Shown piece by piece: positions 36,201 to 46,024 of a DNA stretch of 64,000 nt. Under the pieces are notes generated by a model. That model saw nothing but the letters and a program-made list of their open reading frames with translations, searched no databases and was not told where the DNA came from. Every line of letters starts with the position of its first letter. Position 1 is the first letter of the stretch. Origin of the DNA: Bromus sterilis. Lineage: Eukaryota; Streptophyta; Magnoliopsida; Poales; Poaceae. The position numbers were made by a program, and so were the translations under genes. Location: positions 122,988,501 to 123,052,500 of the forward strand of contig OX465596.1 of assembly GCA_950022295.1 (NCBI GenBank), written 5' to 3'.

Positions 36201-37873
36201 TGTCACACAGTGGTTAATTAATCATTTTAATTAAATTAAAGGGGCAAGGGCCCACATGTAAGTGACAGTGGTATTTAACTAACAGTTTTTATTAACATAA
36301 TGGCATGGGGCCCACTAGTCATTCACATAGGGGGGTTATCTCTCTATTTGTGTTTAATCTAATGTTAATTAGAGGGGCATGGGCCTACTGTCATTGCCTA
36401 GGAGGGGTTGTTTGATCCTGTTCCAATTAACATGGGGGCTAGTCCTGGGGATAACCCAGCCGTGTGCCCGCCGGCGACCACGGCACGGCGGTGTTGGCCG
36501 TTCCAGCGAGGGTGGGGGGCGGGGGCGACTGCCGTGGGGGTCAGCGTGGCGAGGGGCGTTGTGGGTTGTCCAGGGGGCGCGGTGCAGGGGGGTGGGCGCG
36601 ACCGTGGGTGCCTCGGCCATGGTGAGCACGACGGCTGCTGGGCCGGAGCACAACGAGGCACGGGTGCGGGGGTGTGAGGAGATGCAGCGCACAGCGAGCA
36701 GGCGCGCACGAGCGGCATCTCCAGGGCGGTCAGAGCGCGCCGGGCACAGGCAGAGGCACGAAGGGGTGCCCGGCAAGGCGGCTATGGATGGGGAACGACT
36801 CCATAGGGATGGCCATGACGAGCACCAATTCGAGCGTGGAATGATGAAGAAGGCGTAGGAGCTCACCAGGAGCTTGAGGATGCACTCGAGGAGGCTGGGG
36901 GAGCGGCGACAGCGACGCAATCACCGACAGTTGCCGGAGGCCGGGGAGGAGTAGAACGACTCGATTCGCCACCAGCAAGGAGTTCCGCGTCGAATCGCAA
37001 CTCGTGGGAGATGTGGACGAGGCCGGCGAGGCGGCCAAACAAGGCGGCGCGCCCTGGCATGGCCGCTGGCCACGGGGAGGACGACGAAGCGGCCACCGTG
37101 GCGCACACGGGCGGCGACGAGAGACAACAGAGGGGCGCAAGGGGAAGGAGGGGAAAAGGGCAAGGGGCGGCTAAGGTTCTCGCTGGGGGTGCCGGGGGGC
37201 TTGAGGCCATATTATCCCCGCCGTCGACCGTGGGATCCCCGCCACAGCGGCTCGGTCGGCCATGGAGCCGGGGGATGCTCGCCACGCAAAGGTGGAACAA
37301 GAAGACAACGTGGAGGGGATGGGCTGGGAGGCTGGGCTGGGCGTTGGGCCGGTCCAGTGGGGAGGGGAGGGGGCCTTGCCCATGAGCGTAGAATAGGTTT
37401 TTTTTTCTTTTTATTAGTTTTACTTCTGTTTTCCCATTTTTTTTGTTTGCAAATGTTTAAGTTAGTTTTGCATTTTTATAAATCATGAAAACAATACCAT
37501 AATTAGTATTGCAACTTACGAGAGGGCTACAAAAATTATTGGACTTTTATAAAGTCATTTGACATTTGTTTGGAATTTGTAAATGACCAATAGTGTTGTT
37601 ATAGCACTGCCAATAATTGTCTAGATTTTTCAGAGGCATAACAAATAACCACAATCACAATGACATGGCCCACTGATTATTACTGATTTTATAAAAGTGG
37701 TTTCACAATTTTTGGACAAGATTTAATTGTCACATGATTTTTAATGTAACCCAAAAGGCATTTCTGAATGGGATCAAAAGCAAAGATGATCATGGCATGA
37801 TTTGCAACAGTAATAATCATTATCAAAATGACGACTATAGTGATTATTGTTACATGACAGTGAGTGTGTTACA
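33249..37873 (-). repeat. complete solo LTR of the T1-type family inside S2
   Basis: It runs from TGTTACGCCCCCAAAATC to GTGTGTTACA, 4625 bp, with perfect CATAA duplications. It has the same ends and orientation as the T1 LTRs but no internal domain, so it is a solo LTR. It gives the full LTR length for this family. It contains a GC-rich block (36420-37380), with open frames on both strands that I regard as non-genic, and an AT-rich start region (37400-37873). Confidence 0.93.
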
Positions 37874-38389
37874 CATAAAAATTTTGGATAACCATCCAAG
37901 TAGTCAAACCATGCGTAGGACAATTCTTAACAAGAGATTTCATGCGTTCCAAATCTTGGGCAACATGCTCCTTATCCAATTGCTTAAAATTCATAATATT
38001 ACTCCTCAATTGGATAATCTTAGCTGGGGGGTAGTACTTCCCAAGAAAAGATCCTTGCACTTATACCAGGAATCTATGCTATTCCTAGGCAAGGATTGAA
38101 ACCAGATTTTAGCTCCTCTCAAGGAGAAAGGAAAAATCTTAAGATTAAAAATATCACCCTCTACTTCTTTGTACTTTTGCATATCACAGAGCTCAACAAA
38201 ATTATTTAAGTGCAAAGAAGCATCATCTCCAGCACCGGAGAATTGGTCTTTCATAAAAATGTTCAGCAAAGCAGGTTTAATCTAATAAGAAGGTGCTGAA
38301 GTGGCAGGTGGAGAAATATGAGTGCAGATAAAGTCACTGTTGTTATGACTAGTGAAGTCACACAACTTGGTTCTCTCGGAGGAACCCAT
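37874..38389 (-). pseudogene. S2 gag N-terminal part
   Basis: Gag starts at the ATG at 38389 (MGSSERTKLCDFTSHN), stops at 38282-38284, and continues in the same frame with KDQFSGAGDDASLHLNNF and FPFSLRGAKIWFQSLP, the capsid-type hydrophobic/tryptophan pattern, followed by SIDSWYKCKDLFL. A frameshift near 38055 moves the rest to the 38060-37869 frame. It breaks at the right CATAA copy (37874-37878). Confidence 0.82.
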
Positions 38390-38525
38390 AGCAGCAGCAA
38401 GCAAGGTAACTACTTTTTTTGATTTTTGATAAAGGACACTAAAGCAAAAACTGAAAGGTAAACTAACAAGACTAAAAAGCAAAGATAAAAGATAGTGTGC
38501 AACTCCCCTATCTTGAAGAGAGGAG

Positions 38526-38543
38526 TCCCCGGCAACGACGCCA
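38526..38543 (-). other. primer binding site, tRNA-Asp type
   Basis: On the minus strand it reads TGGCGTCGTTGCCGGGGA, one base off the complement of the plant tRNA-Asp 3' end, which is matched perfectly at 48335-48352. It lies 11 bp inside the LTR edge at 38555. Athila-lineage elements are known for tRNA-Asp priming. Confidence 0.87.
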
Positions 38544-38554
38544 GAAATTAGCTT

Positions 38555-40152
38555 TGATGGCTTCTCGCCCCTCGTTGGTTACCCAAAGTGGACGGTTGAG
38601 ATGTAGACAGCAGAAAATTTCTCTCGGTGAAGATACCAAGGTTTGTCTCCAGTAGTACTCCAACAACGACAGGAAGGTCACAACAGCGCCAGCAATTAAG
38701 CGGTTGACGTGGACCTGCACACACACAACAGATAACTTTGCTCCCAACGATTTCAGAGAGGTTGTCAATCCCTCCGGCCTTGTTTTTTACAAAGGATCAA
38801 ACGCACGGGATAATAATGATAGTGATAGCAACGGAAAGGTAAATAAACACGATGGACCGGGATCCAATGATGTTCACTAGTGATGTCTCTCTCCCAAAAC
38901 ACGATAAAATAGCCAAGCGAGTTAAACAAATTACAGCTGGGCAATTGACAGGATTATGTGCGCAAACTAATGCTAACTATGTTATAAAGAAAGGAAGAGG
39001 CTCAAAAGCATGGGCAGTACGCCAAGACAAGTAGACCGAAATCCATCTGCATCTACCTACTAATCATCCACCTTGAGATATCTATCCAGAACATCTCGCT
39101 GGTGTAAAGTTGTGAATCCCACACAAAGTGTAAACTCAAAGCAACAGACAACTGCATTAAAGAACTTTGCGTAAAGTAAACAATCCTTGCACCCGCAAGT
39201 ACAAGCACCGTTGTTTCCTCCTTTGTGGCAACAACACATCCCCTAGACTCATGTTTCTGACACTAAAGCTAGTCATCAGGGGGCATGAACTCACAATCAT
39301 GCATAGCGCTCCCTCTTGGAGTCACTACCTACTACTTGGCCAAAGCAATAAACAGCAACGGAGAACATGCAAGAATTACTCAAGAACATAAATATAAAAG
39401 AGGAGAATCAAATATATTACTCAAACACAATCTGAACATAGTCATAATCCATCCGATCTCAGCAAACTCAGCATAGCAACATTAGAAAGATTACATATGT
39501 GCCTCGATCATGTAGGGAATCTCACGAGGTATAAACCATGAAGAACAAAGAGGGGAGGAGAACATCACATAGCTAATGATCATAGACCCATGGTCGAAGG
39601 TGGACTACTCACGGTTCCTCCGGGAAGCCTCCATGGTGGTGGAGAAGCTCCCGGAGGTGGTTCCTCCCTCCGGCAGGGTGGCGGGAAGAGGGCTCCTGGT
39701 GCTCCCGATCTTGGATGCGCGGCGGCGGCGGAACAGAGGAGAGATCGCGAAAAAGGGTTCTGTCCCCGAGGGTTTCTCGTCACGGGGAATAAATAGGCGA
39801 AGGGGGGCAGCCAAAGGTGGACCAGGTGCCCCAGGTGCCCCTCTGGCGCGGCCTAGGGTGTGGCCGCCTGGGCCACCCCTGGCTCCCCTCTGGCCCCACT
39901 AGGGCTCTTCTGGAAGGTTCCCGTACGCTGATTTTTCCTATGTTTTTCCCGGAATTTTTCTGGCACTTTAAATAATGGGAAAACCTGAAATACAAAAATA
40001 ACAGAAAACAGGAACTGGCACTAGGGTGCACTGAGTTAATAGGTTAGTCCAAATATGATCAAAAGTGTATGGAAGTGCATCAATATCATAGCAATATCAC
40101 ACAAAAGAAGCATGGAGCAAGCAGAAATTATAGATACGTTTTGGACGTAACA
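38555..40152 (-). repeat. 5' LTR of S2
   Basis: It runs from TGATGGCTTCTCGCCC at 38555 to GGACGTAACA at 40152, 1598 bp. The minus-strand start reads TGTTACGTCC, where related copies have TGATACGTCC, so the terminal bases have mutated. A TATTTAT box (about 39788, minus strand) and the same GC-rich segment occur in the other copies. Confidence 0.92.
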
Positions 40153-40529
40153 GCATGCTAGTGAAACCTTTCATGGCAGATTATGACATGACATTATAGC
40201 GCACTTGTTGTGTATCAAAACACCTTTAGGATTCATCCTAAAAAGATCTAAAGATTTATGCAATCATCAATCAGTGGTTGCTAAACTTAACAAGTTTCGG
40301 CAGTTAACATTCAGTGGCACTTTCAAGCAAAGTTTTAATTAAGCAAATGAACTCTAATATGGATGAAATTTGTATCAGTTTGTAGATCACATAAAATGTC
40401 TCAACTTTGATATAATGCACTTCGTCATGGGATAAGCAGAACATTAAAACGTAGCCTATCGAAAACTGCGAAGCAAAGTTAACAGATAGGTTTTCAGACT
40501 TGGGAAAATTTCAAGAAACTTCAGAGGGG
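40153..40529. other. unclassified AT-rich sequence
   Basis: No ORF, LTR edge or repeat could be recognised between the S2 LTR and the inverted LTR fragment. Confidence 0.4.
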
Positions 40530-40803
40530 GCAATGACAGGTGGGACCCCCCTAGTCAGTTTGACCAATCAAAGGCCTTAGCCTATGAGAGGGTGGCCCCA
40601 CATGCCAATGCACTATTCTGGATAATGTTCAATCTTATTAATAAAAATAGAACTACAAATAGTTTAAAAATGATTTAAACTTTGAAATTCAATATCTTTT
40701 AAACCGTAACTCCGATGAAAATACTTTATACATGAAAGTTTCTCAGAAAAATACAACGCATACGGATAAGCCATCCACATGCCCACCACCCCGCTCCAAC
40801 GTA
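40530..40803 (+). repeat. inverted fragment of a T1-type LTR
   Basis: In reverse complement it follows the T1-type LTR at 53738-58467: CACTATTCTGGATAAT matches 56510-56520 reversed, TTAAACCGTAACTCCGATGA is the conserved block, and the CCCACC..CCGCTC stretch at 40780-40797 matches 56350-56375 reversed. It lies in the opposite orientation to the other T1-type LTRs. The match stops exactly where a CACTAGTGC begins (40804). Confidence 0.65.
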
Positions 40804-41480
40804 CACTAGTGCAAAGAGGGGATAACACGATACTCCTTTCTCAGTCCCTTGTACGAAACTGTTTGCGATGCTATCAACGCAAATGGTATAAATAAAAAAC
40901 CATTTGGGCGAAACTAAACCGTCTGGGAAACATACCCGAAAGGCCACAATTGAAAAATTATTGCGTGTGTGATGTAGGGCTGACGGGTCTTTGAAAATCG
41001 GTCTGGGATGTTTAGGGTGAAAACCCACGGTTGCATATAAAGGACCGCCAGCCTGTTTACGTAATCGTTCATAGTAACTGAATTGTTTGGAATGCCTAAT
41101 CTATCAGGCATGCTTCTGAAAATGCTTTCGTTTGTGAAAGAAGGGCTGACAATTCGTTCAAACAACCGTTCGCATGATCAGCCTGAACAGCCACGGTTGC
41201 AAAGAATGAACCGCTAGCCCATCTTCAGATTCATTTGTGTTTACTGAAACGTGTGGGATGTGTAATCTATTAGGCACGTTTCTGTAAATCTTAGTGTTGT
41301 TTATGCACGACACAAAATTCCTAAAATCAAGTGTTTGGGATTGCTCCTTAGAACACCAATGGTTCTAAAAGAAGAATCGCTACCTTAGTAAAGCAAACGT
41401 TCTGAATTAAAACATGGTGTGCAAAGTAAAACATATCAGAAACGTTTCTGAAAATCTAAGGGTTGGTGATGCACGACACA
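40804..41480 (+). mobile_element. probable CACTA terminal and subterminal region
   Basis: CACTAGTGCAAAGAGGGG at 40804 interrupts the LTR homology. It is followed by many variants of AACCGT..G.GATG and ACGGTTGCA on both strands, a pattern typical of CACTA subterminal repeats. The opposite end was not found. The call rests on the 5-base terminus plus repeat texture, so it is tentative. Confidence 0.45.
41020..41480 (+). repeat. three degenerate tandem units of about 165 bp
   Basis: CACGGTTGCA recurs at 41025 and 41192, with a diverged copy (CACCAATGGTT) at about 41354. AGGCATGCTTCTGAAAA at 41106 recurs as AGGCACGTTTCTGTAAA at 41271 and AGAAACGTTTCTGAAAA at 41439. The spacing is 162-168 bp each time. 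A weaker fourth unit may lie near 40880. Confidence 0.65.
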
Positions 41481-41681
41481 TAGTTCGTACAATAAACTGT
41501 GGGTTATAATAGTCGCCTGGTCATGCGTTCATTTTTGTGGTCAACTCCCTTATCTTCTATGCAAACCGCGCATTGCTAATCCTACTACACAGTACGCGTG
41601 CAGTTGGCCGGCGACCGTGATTTATTGAGAATTTCCTCCCCTCTTCTACCCAAACTGCCCTTTCCAATTCCACTACTCCAG

Positions 41682-41682
<1 letters not shown>

Positions 41683-41714
<32 letters not shown>

Positions 41715-41715
41715 T
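41683..41715 (+). repeat. CT microsatellite in the 5' leader of the gene
   Basis: About 12 CT units, interrupted once, lie 50 bp upstream of the ATG at 41766. CT-rich leaders are common in plant genes. No convincing TATA box could be fixed; TATAATA at 41513 and GATTTATTGAG at 41619 are candidates. Confidence 0.8.
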
Positions 41716-41765
41716 GCGCATCCCGGCACCCCAGACATCCATCCAAAGTTCGTCACCTCAAGGAC

Positions 41766-42300
41766 ATGGCTTCTTCAACACCCCCTGCTAAGCATGTTAG
41801 GTATAGTGGTTTCCATCCTCCGTTCTGTTCCATTACTCTATCTCCTTTTTTTGCGAGGAAATATTTATCCTTTCTGCTCTAATCATTCTTTTCACATCGT
41901 TTTTTTATTCAGATCGACATACAGGTCCGGTGGATCTGATTTCCAGGAATATTACCTAGGCATCATCGATGAGTTATGCCAAGCGTTAGACAGGAGTAGA
42001 GTGAATGTCACGGTTGTCATCAAGCTGGATGAAGAGAACATGGATGACGCCATTGTCGCCAGGGAGAAGCTGCTGAAGCAATCGGATGATTCACTTGAAA
42101 CACTTCAGACCTTGCATGATGATTTGACGAAGACGATGACCGTCAACATCGACCTTGCGCAAAAAAATGCGAGCCTGGAGCTGGAGCTCAACCAAGCGCG
42201 CAGGGAAACATTGATCCTTCGCACGGAAGCCCTGACGCAGAAGAATGCAGAGATGGAGAGGATCATCCAGAGGACCAAGGAAAATGAAGCCATGGAATAA
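41766..42300 (+). CDS. two-exon gene for a 140-aa coiled-coil protein, unknown function
   Basis: Exon 1 is 41766-41800 and exon 2 is 41913-42300. The 112-bp intron has donor AG/GTATAG and acceptor TTTTTATTCAG/A, and joining them keeps the frame. The start is the first ATG after a CT-rich leader. The protein starts MASSTPPAKHVR, then SGGSDFQEYYLGIIDEL, and from about residue 55 to the end is a charged, leucine-spaced helix likely to form a coiled coil (LETLQTLHDDL, LELELNQARRE, RIIQRTKENEA). It has no signal peptide, membrane segment or catalytic motif. AATAAA at 42325 is a plausible polyadenylation signal. I do not recognise the family. It may be a host gene, a gene captured by the adjacent CACTA-like element, or that element's second protein. 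Confidence 0.72.
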
Positions 42301-42324
42301 CTTTGTTTCTGTTTTATTTATCAA

Positions 42325-42330
42325 AATAAA
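42325..42330 (+). terminator. polyadenylation signal AATAAA
   Basis: AATAAA lies 25 bp after the stop codon of the coiled-coil gene, in a T-rich 3' region. This is a plausible plant polyadenylation element. Confidence 0.5.
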
Positions 42331-42437
42331 AGACTATGTTTATGTAGATCAGGACGTGTGTGTCTTCTTATGTTCCTCTTAACTAAGAACTTCTCTGGTC
42401 GATCTCTAGTCCACTAATAAGTAATCCAAGTCATGTT

Positions 42438-42456
42438 TATATATATATATATATAT
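42438..42456. repeat. TA microsatellite
   Basis: A run of TA dinucleotides ends at TAGGGTGGGTCTATTCG, which looks like the edge of a transposon. Its partner edge was not found. Confidence 0.75.
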
Positions 42457-42605
42457 AGGGTGGGTCTATTCGACAATTGATTGTAGAATAATATTCCGCA
42501 ATAGATCAATCCCTATAAGGCAATTTCCAAAAAAAACACCCCACTGCCAACGGCCATCCACCTCTTTCTCTCTCTCCTCCCGTCTCATCCAGATCCCTCC
42601 CCACG

Positions 42606-42728
42606 ATGGCCACGACTTCACTCCACGCGCCGACGGCCACGACCTCCCTTCCCCCGCGCAGGCGGCGGAGACCTCCCTCCCTCGCGACGGCCGCGACCAG
42701 CCCTGGCGCCCAGGAACGCGAACGCTAA
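42606..42728 (+). other. GC-rich 40-codon ORF, possible captured first exon
   Basis: ATG at 42606 follows a CT-rich leader (42560-42600) and opens MATTSLHAPTATTSLPP, then an arginine/proline stretch, stopping at 42726-42728. It resembles a plant first exon with its leader. It abuts a reverse-oriented broken gene, which suggests shuffled gene fragments. There is no domain, and coding status is doubtful. Confidence 0.3.
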
Positions 42729-42729
42729 A

Positions 42730-43226
42730 CACGCGCCGCCCGACGACATGATGCAAAGTCCAAGGGGGTTGTCGAATGTCACCACCAAGTGCAGCAATGA
42801 CAGAACGTCGTTCTTGGTGTCCTTGGTCCTGTGGCCGAGCACCTCGAGCCGGTCGGCGAGCACGAGGACGGTCCTCTTGCTGTGGACGTGCACCATCCTT
42901 ATGTCGTCTTCGGCGTCGGCACATGTCTTCTCCTCCTCGAAGTACCACCAGTGATAGTTCATGTATCCCGGCTTCCATCGCCGGACGGAGTAGTTGGTGT
43001 CGACGCGGCTCATGGTGGCGCATGATGATTCCTTGAGGCTGAGCATGTTGCTGGCCGCTGCAACGATGTTCTTTCTGGCTTCCTTCTCTTCGTAGAGGTC
43101 GCGTAGCTAGAAGGTATCGCATGAGAACCAATGCACGCTGGAGGTACCGACCACGATGAAACAGGAGGCGTCGATGCCCCCGTACTAGGAGAACATGCCA
43201 CTGGCCATTTGTAGTATGAGGAGCGT
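42730..43226 (-). pseudogene. broken gene, part left of the Tat insertion
   Basis: One minus-strand frame reads LRDLYEEKEARKNIVAAAS, then VRRWKPGYMNYHWWYFEEE, DIRMVHVHSKRTVLVLADR and LSLLHLVVTFDNPLGLCIMS. Composition and tryptophan/tyrosine-rich texture look like real protein, not a shadow frame. Upstream in the same frame are two stops (about 43108 and 43189), with DASCFIVVGTSSVHWFSCDT between them. The frame continues across the Tat insertion into 59174-59212. A possible start is the ATG at 43046, in frame. I do not recognise the family. Confidence 0.5.
43222..43226. repeat. 5-bp target duplication, left copy (AGCGT)
   Basis: AGCGT here and at 59169-59173 brackets the Tat-type element perfectly. 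Confidence 0.93.
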
Positions 43227-43674
43227 TGATGAGGGGGTGACCCCACAACTCCTACGGATGAGCCTACCCGGTGTACCCGAAGAAAGAAGGCCCGCGAAGA
43301 TGCCGCCTGGGCCCAGCCTTTTCCCACTAGTGGGACCGGCGTAGGAGTCCACGACTCATAAGGAAGGTGTAAATTTGCCGTACGGAACAAGATCATGGTT
43401 AGGAAACCTCATCTGTAATCCAGGAAGGAGTCCCCGAGACCTAGCCTAGTATATAAGGGCTTGGAGAGGAGACGTTAGGGGACAAGCAATACACAATCTG
43501 TAACCCTAGCCTTGTGCGTACTAGCCTCGGCTTCCCTGTAATCGCCATCTCCGATCAATAATATCGAGCAAGAATGTATCCACCTGTTAGCCGACGAGCT
43601 ATCGTCCAACCTGTGCCTCTCATGACTAACCCAGGGTCCCTGACCATGGGATTTGCCGGGGTACATCCCCGTCA
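43227..43674 (+). repeat. 5' LTR of the Tat-type element
   Basis: It runs from TGATGAGGGGGTGACCCC to CATCCCCGTCA. It contains TAGTATATAAGGGC near 43447 as promoter and AATAATATCGAGC late in the LTR. It pairs with 58722-59168. Confidence 0.93.
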
Positions 43675-43675
43675 A

Positions 43676-43695
43676 TTGGCGCTGTCTGTGGGAAC
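43676..43695 (+). other. primer binding site of the Tat-type element
   Basis: TTGGCGCTGTCTGTGGGAA lies one base after the LTR end. It resembles the TTGGCGCCGTCTGTGGGAA sites of grass Tat-lineage elements. The tRNA is not assigned here. Confidence 0.65.
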
Positions 43696-43699
43696 CGCA

Positions 43700-45470
43700 C
43701 AGGTTGGGAACGCGATCTCGGCGGCCTTACCAGCATCTCCAACACCCGCCGACGCGATAACTTCACAAGCATCCTTCGATCGGACAACCCAGGTGGAATC
43801 CGATCTGTTTGGGTCCCTCAGCTTCACGACCCACCTTTCGACTCTCCGGCCAGTTTTCGCCAACCTACGCTCCGGCATCAACCTGATCTTCGGAGCATAT
43901 CAGATCTACATCAACCACTGGGGCGCCCTCCGCCTCACGGATGACGCCCGAGCACCCGCGGCTACATCTACAGCAGCAATCGACGCAGTCGCCACCCGCG
44001 CGGCCAACTTTCGAGCCAGCCGCGATTGCCCACCCAAACCAAGGCTACACATCACCCGCGATCGCTCGCGTGGACCCTCGGCCTAGAAAAGAAGCATCAT
44101 GCGCACGAGCAATAAGGCAGCCAGGACACCATCCCAGGTGTTCATGGCAGAAGTCGACGCACCACCAGCAAACGGCGAGGGCCAAGACGACGGCTCGAAC
44201 ACTCGCCAAGCCAACGACAACACAAAAGCGCCCGAAACCGCCAGCAAGGTGGTCGTGAAGCTGGGAGAAGTGGGAACCATACCAACAAAGGTACCACAGG
44301 GACAAGAACAGAGCAACCAAAGGAGCGACAATCCATCAAGCAGTAAGCAACAAACCCCGAGCGCGGCGGTGGACGACCCACCCAAAGAGAAATTCTACCT
44401 GTGCAGAGAATCAATGGCCAGACTAAAGGATGCAGTTGATCATGGGAAGTTCTACCGGCAAGCGCAACAAGGGACGAGCTCAGGGAATACAACAAATTGG
44501 CAAGCGATCTAACCCAGCAAGCGAGACAACATCGCCTAGAGCTAGAGAAGCAAGAATGGGTGGCCGCCAAGAAGAAAAGAAATCGCCACCCACCCCCAAG
44601 GGACGACTCTCCGGATCACGACTACCCTCTCCGAAATAAATCGAAATTACGCAAATTGCAACGAACAGATAAAAAGAGGGTGGTCCGGAAGCTCGACGAC
44701 GACTTCAAGCTAGAAGAGGAGGACGACGAAGAGGAGCCCCTCACATCAGCAGAAGCCCTCATAAGCGCTCGAGACTACCTCTCTCGCGCCTAGAAAAATG
44801 CGCAGAACAGACCGGACCTCAACACTACAATAGCCTTGTAGATAATGAAAGACGCCATCGCCGCCTCAGCACCCAAAAAATCAAGTGCAAGGCGACTAAC
44901 CCGTGCAAGGACACCAGATAGGGACCCCAGCTCACCTGATGACGACGACAACAGCGACGACTGGCGCAAACGCTCCAGCAAAAATAGGAAGCACGACAGG
45001 GACGACAACGACAACAGGCGCTGCAGCAGTCGACGAGACGCGCGCGACGACATCACACAGAACAAAGTCAACCGCAGCAGACGAAGACGCGCAGCACGCG
45101 AAGACTACTCGGACGAAGAAGCCTTCGACGAAGAAATCGAGCCATCCGGAGCACTATTCTTTACGCGTTCCATACGCGAGACGCGAATGCCGAGCGGGTT
45201 CAAATTTAACTCCACAGTGCTCAAATACAATGGACTTGAGGAGCCAGAGGTGTGGCTCGACGAATATTTTACAACAGTCAACTTCCAGTGAGGGACCAAC
45301 GTCACGGCAATGTAGTATGTGCAGCTCATGCTTGAGACCTCAGCACGACACTAGTTGAAGAATCTCCCGCGAGGATCCATCAACTCATGGAGGCAGTTCC
45401 GTGAAGCCTTCATAGAAAACATGAAATTCACAGACAAAGAATGGGACCATGAAGCCTGCTTGACTACTCA
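43700..45470 (+). pseudogene. decayed gag of the Tat-type element
   Basis: Several overlapping broken frames cover this stretch. The best part, 44845-45291, ends in FFTRSIRETRMPSGFKFNST and EEPEVWLDEYFTTVNFQ, the capsid entry of Tat-like gag. It continues beyond a stop with SINSWRQFREAFIENM near 45380-45425. Upstream the frames are rich in Arg/Asp/Asn, as is usual for this N-terminal region. Stops and shifts occur throughout. Similarity to gag ends near 45440-45475, where the opposite-strand ORF begins, so pol has been lost at this join. Confidence 0.72.
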
Positions 45471-45472
45471 CG

Positions 45473-46024
45473 CTTCAGAATTAAAGGGAGCAAGACCAAA
45501 TCGCTGCCCAGTAACGTGCTGATCCTTCAGATATAACCAACATTTCCGCCAAGCACTGACGAAGTCAAGAATCTCCAAATCAAAGTACGATTTGGAGTCC
45601 CTAATGGATATACCCACCTGCCCTACAGCGTACTCAGAATTCGTCCTCTTTATACAAAAGAGGTGCTTCCAGAGCCCCTAATGGGGATAGATCCCCAAGA
45701 AATCCTCACAAAGGGTAATAAAGCAAGCAATGTGCAAAATCCCATTGGGAGTCAAATTGTGCAGCTGAAGCCGATAGATGTACAACAAACCACAAAAAAA
45801 GGGTGAATCGGAAGGGCAAACCCGTGAGGGAAGAACGCCTGAAAGCACACCTGTTCATCTGCCGTGGGAGCGGGAACAGATTCATCCCCCGGAATCCGCA
45901 CGGCATCTCCAGCCACCAAGCCATCAGCAATCAGCGGGCCGAGGTCTGCAACCTCAAAAGTCGAGCGCTCCCACTTGCCAGACATCTTGGCCGATTTCGG
46001 AGCAGCACGGGAGCGCGTTGTCAT
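45473..46024 (-). pseudogene. antisense ORF with Transposase_28-type domain
   Basis: The minus strand from the ATG at 46024 reads MTTRSRAAPKSAKMSGKWER, then GDESVPAPTADEQVCFQAFF and HGFALPIHPFF. After a one-base shift in a T run near 45795 it continues GLLYIYRLQLHNLTPNGIL, ACFITLCEDFLGIYPH, a stop where tryptophan is expected, then GLWKHLFCIKR. These are the hallmarks of the plant Putative gypsy type transposon domain (PF04195), known from an antisense ORF between pol and the 3' LTR of Tat-lineage elements. Its biochemical role is unknown. Confidence 0.82.

Larger units (their letters stand above)
25573..40152 (-). mobile_element. Athila-type gag-protease retrotransposon (Sabrina-like), element S2
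   Basis: This is one element on the minus strand: 5' LTR 38555-40152, tRNA-Asp-type primer site 38526-38543, gag-protease in pieces 38389-29920, a long non-coding tail 27001-29919, and a 3' LTR 25573-27000 that lacks its outer end. Two later insertions split it: a CACTA element at 30668-32473 and a solo LTR at 33249-37873. Subtracting these leaves about 5.1 kb of internal DNA with no reverse transcriptase, RNase H or integrase, so it depended on a relative for mobility. The protease type and tRNA-Asp primer point to the Athila lineage. Confidence 0.88.

Noticed and set aside
36369..37385. ORFs up to 183 codons in the solo LTR
   Set aside because: Same composition artefact; the region aligns with LTR sequence and carries no motif.
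42466..43248. 260-codon minus-strand ORF overlapping the broken gene
   Set aside because: Its product is rich in Arg/His/Gly without pattern and extends into the Tat LTR. The neighbouring frame (YHWWYFEEE etc.) has much better protein character.
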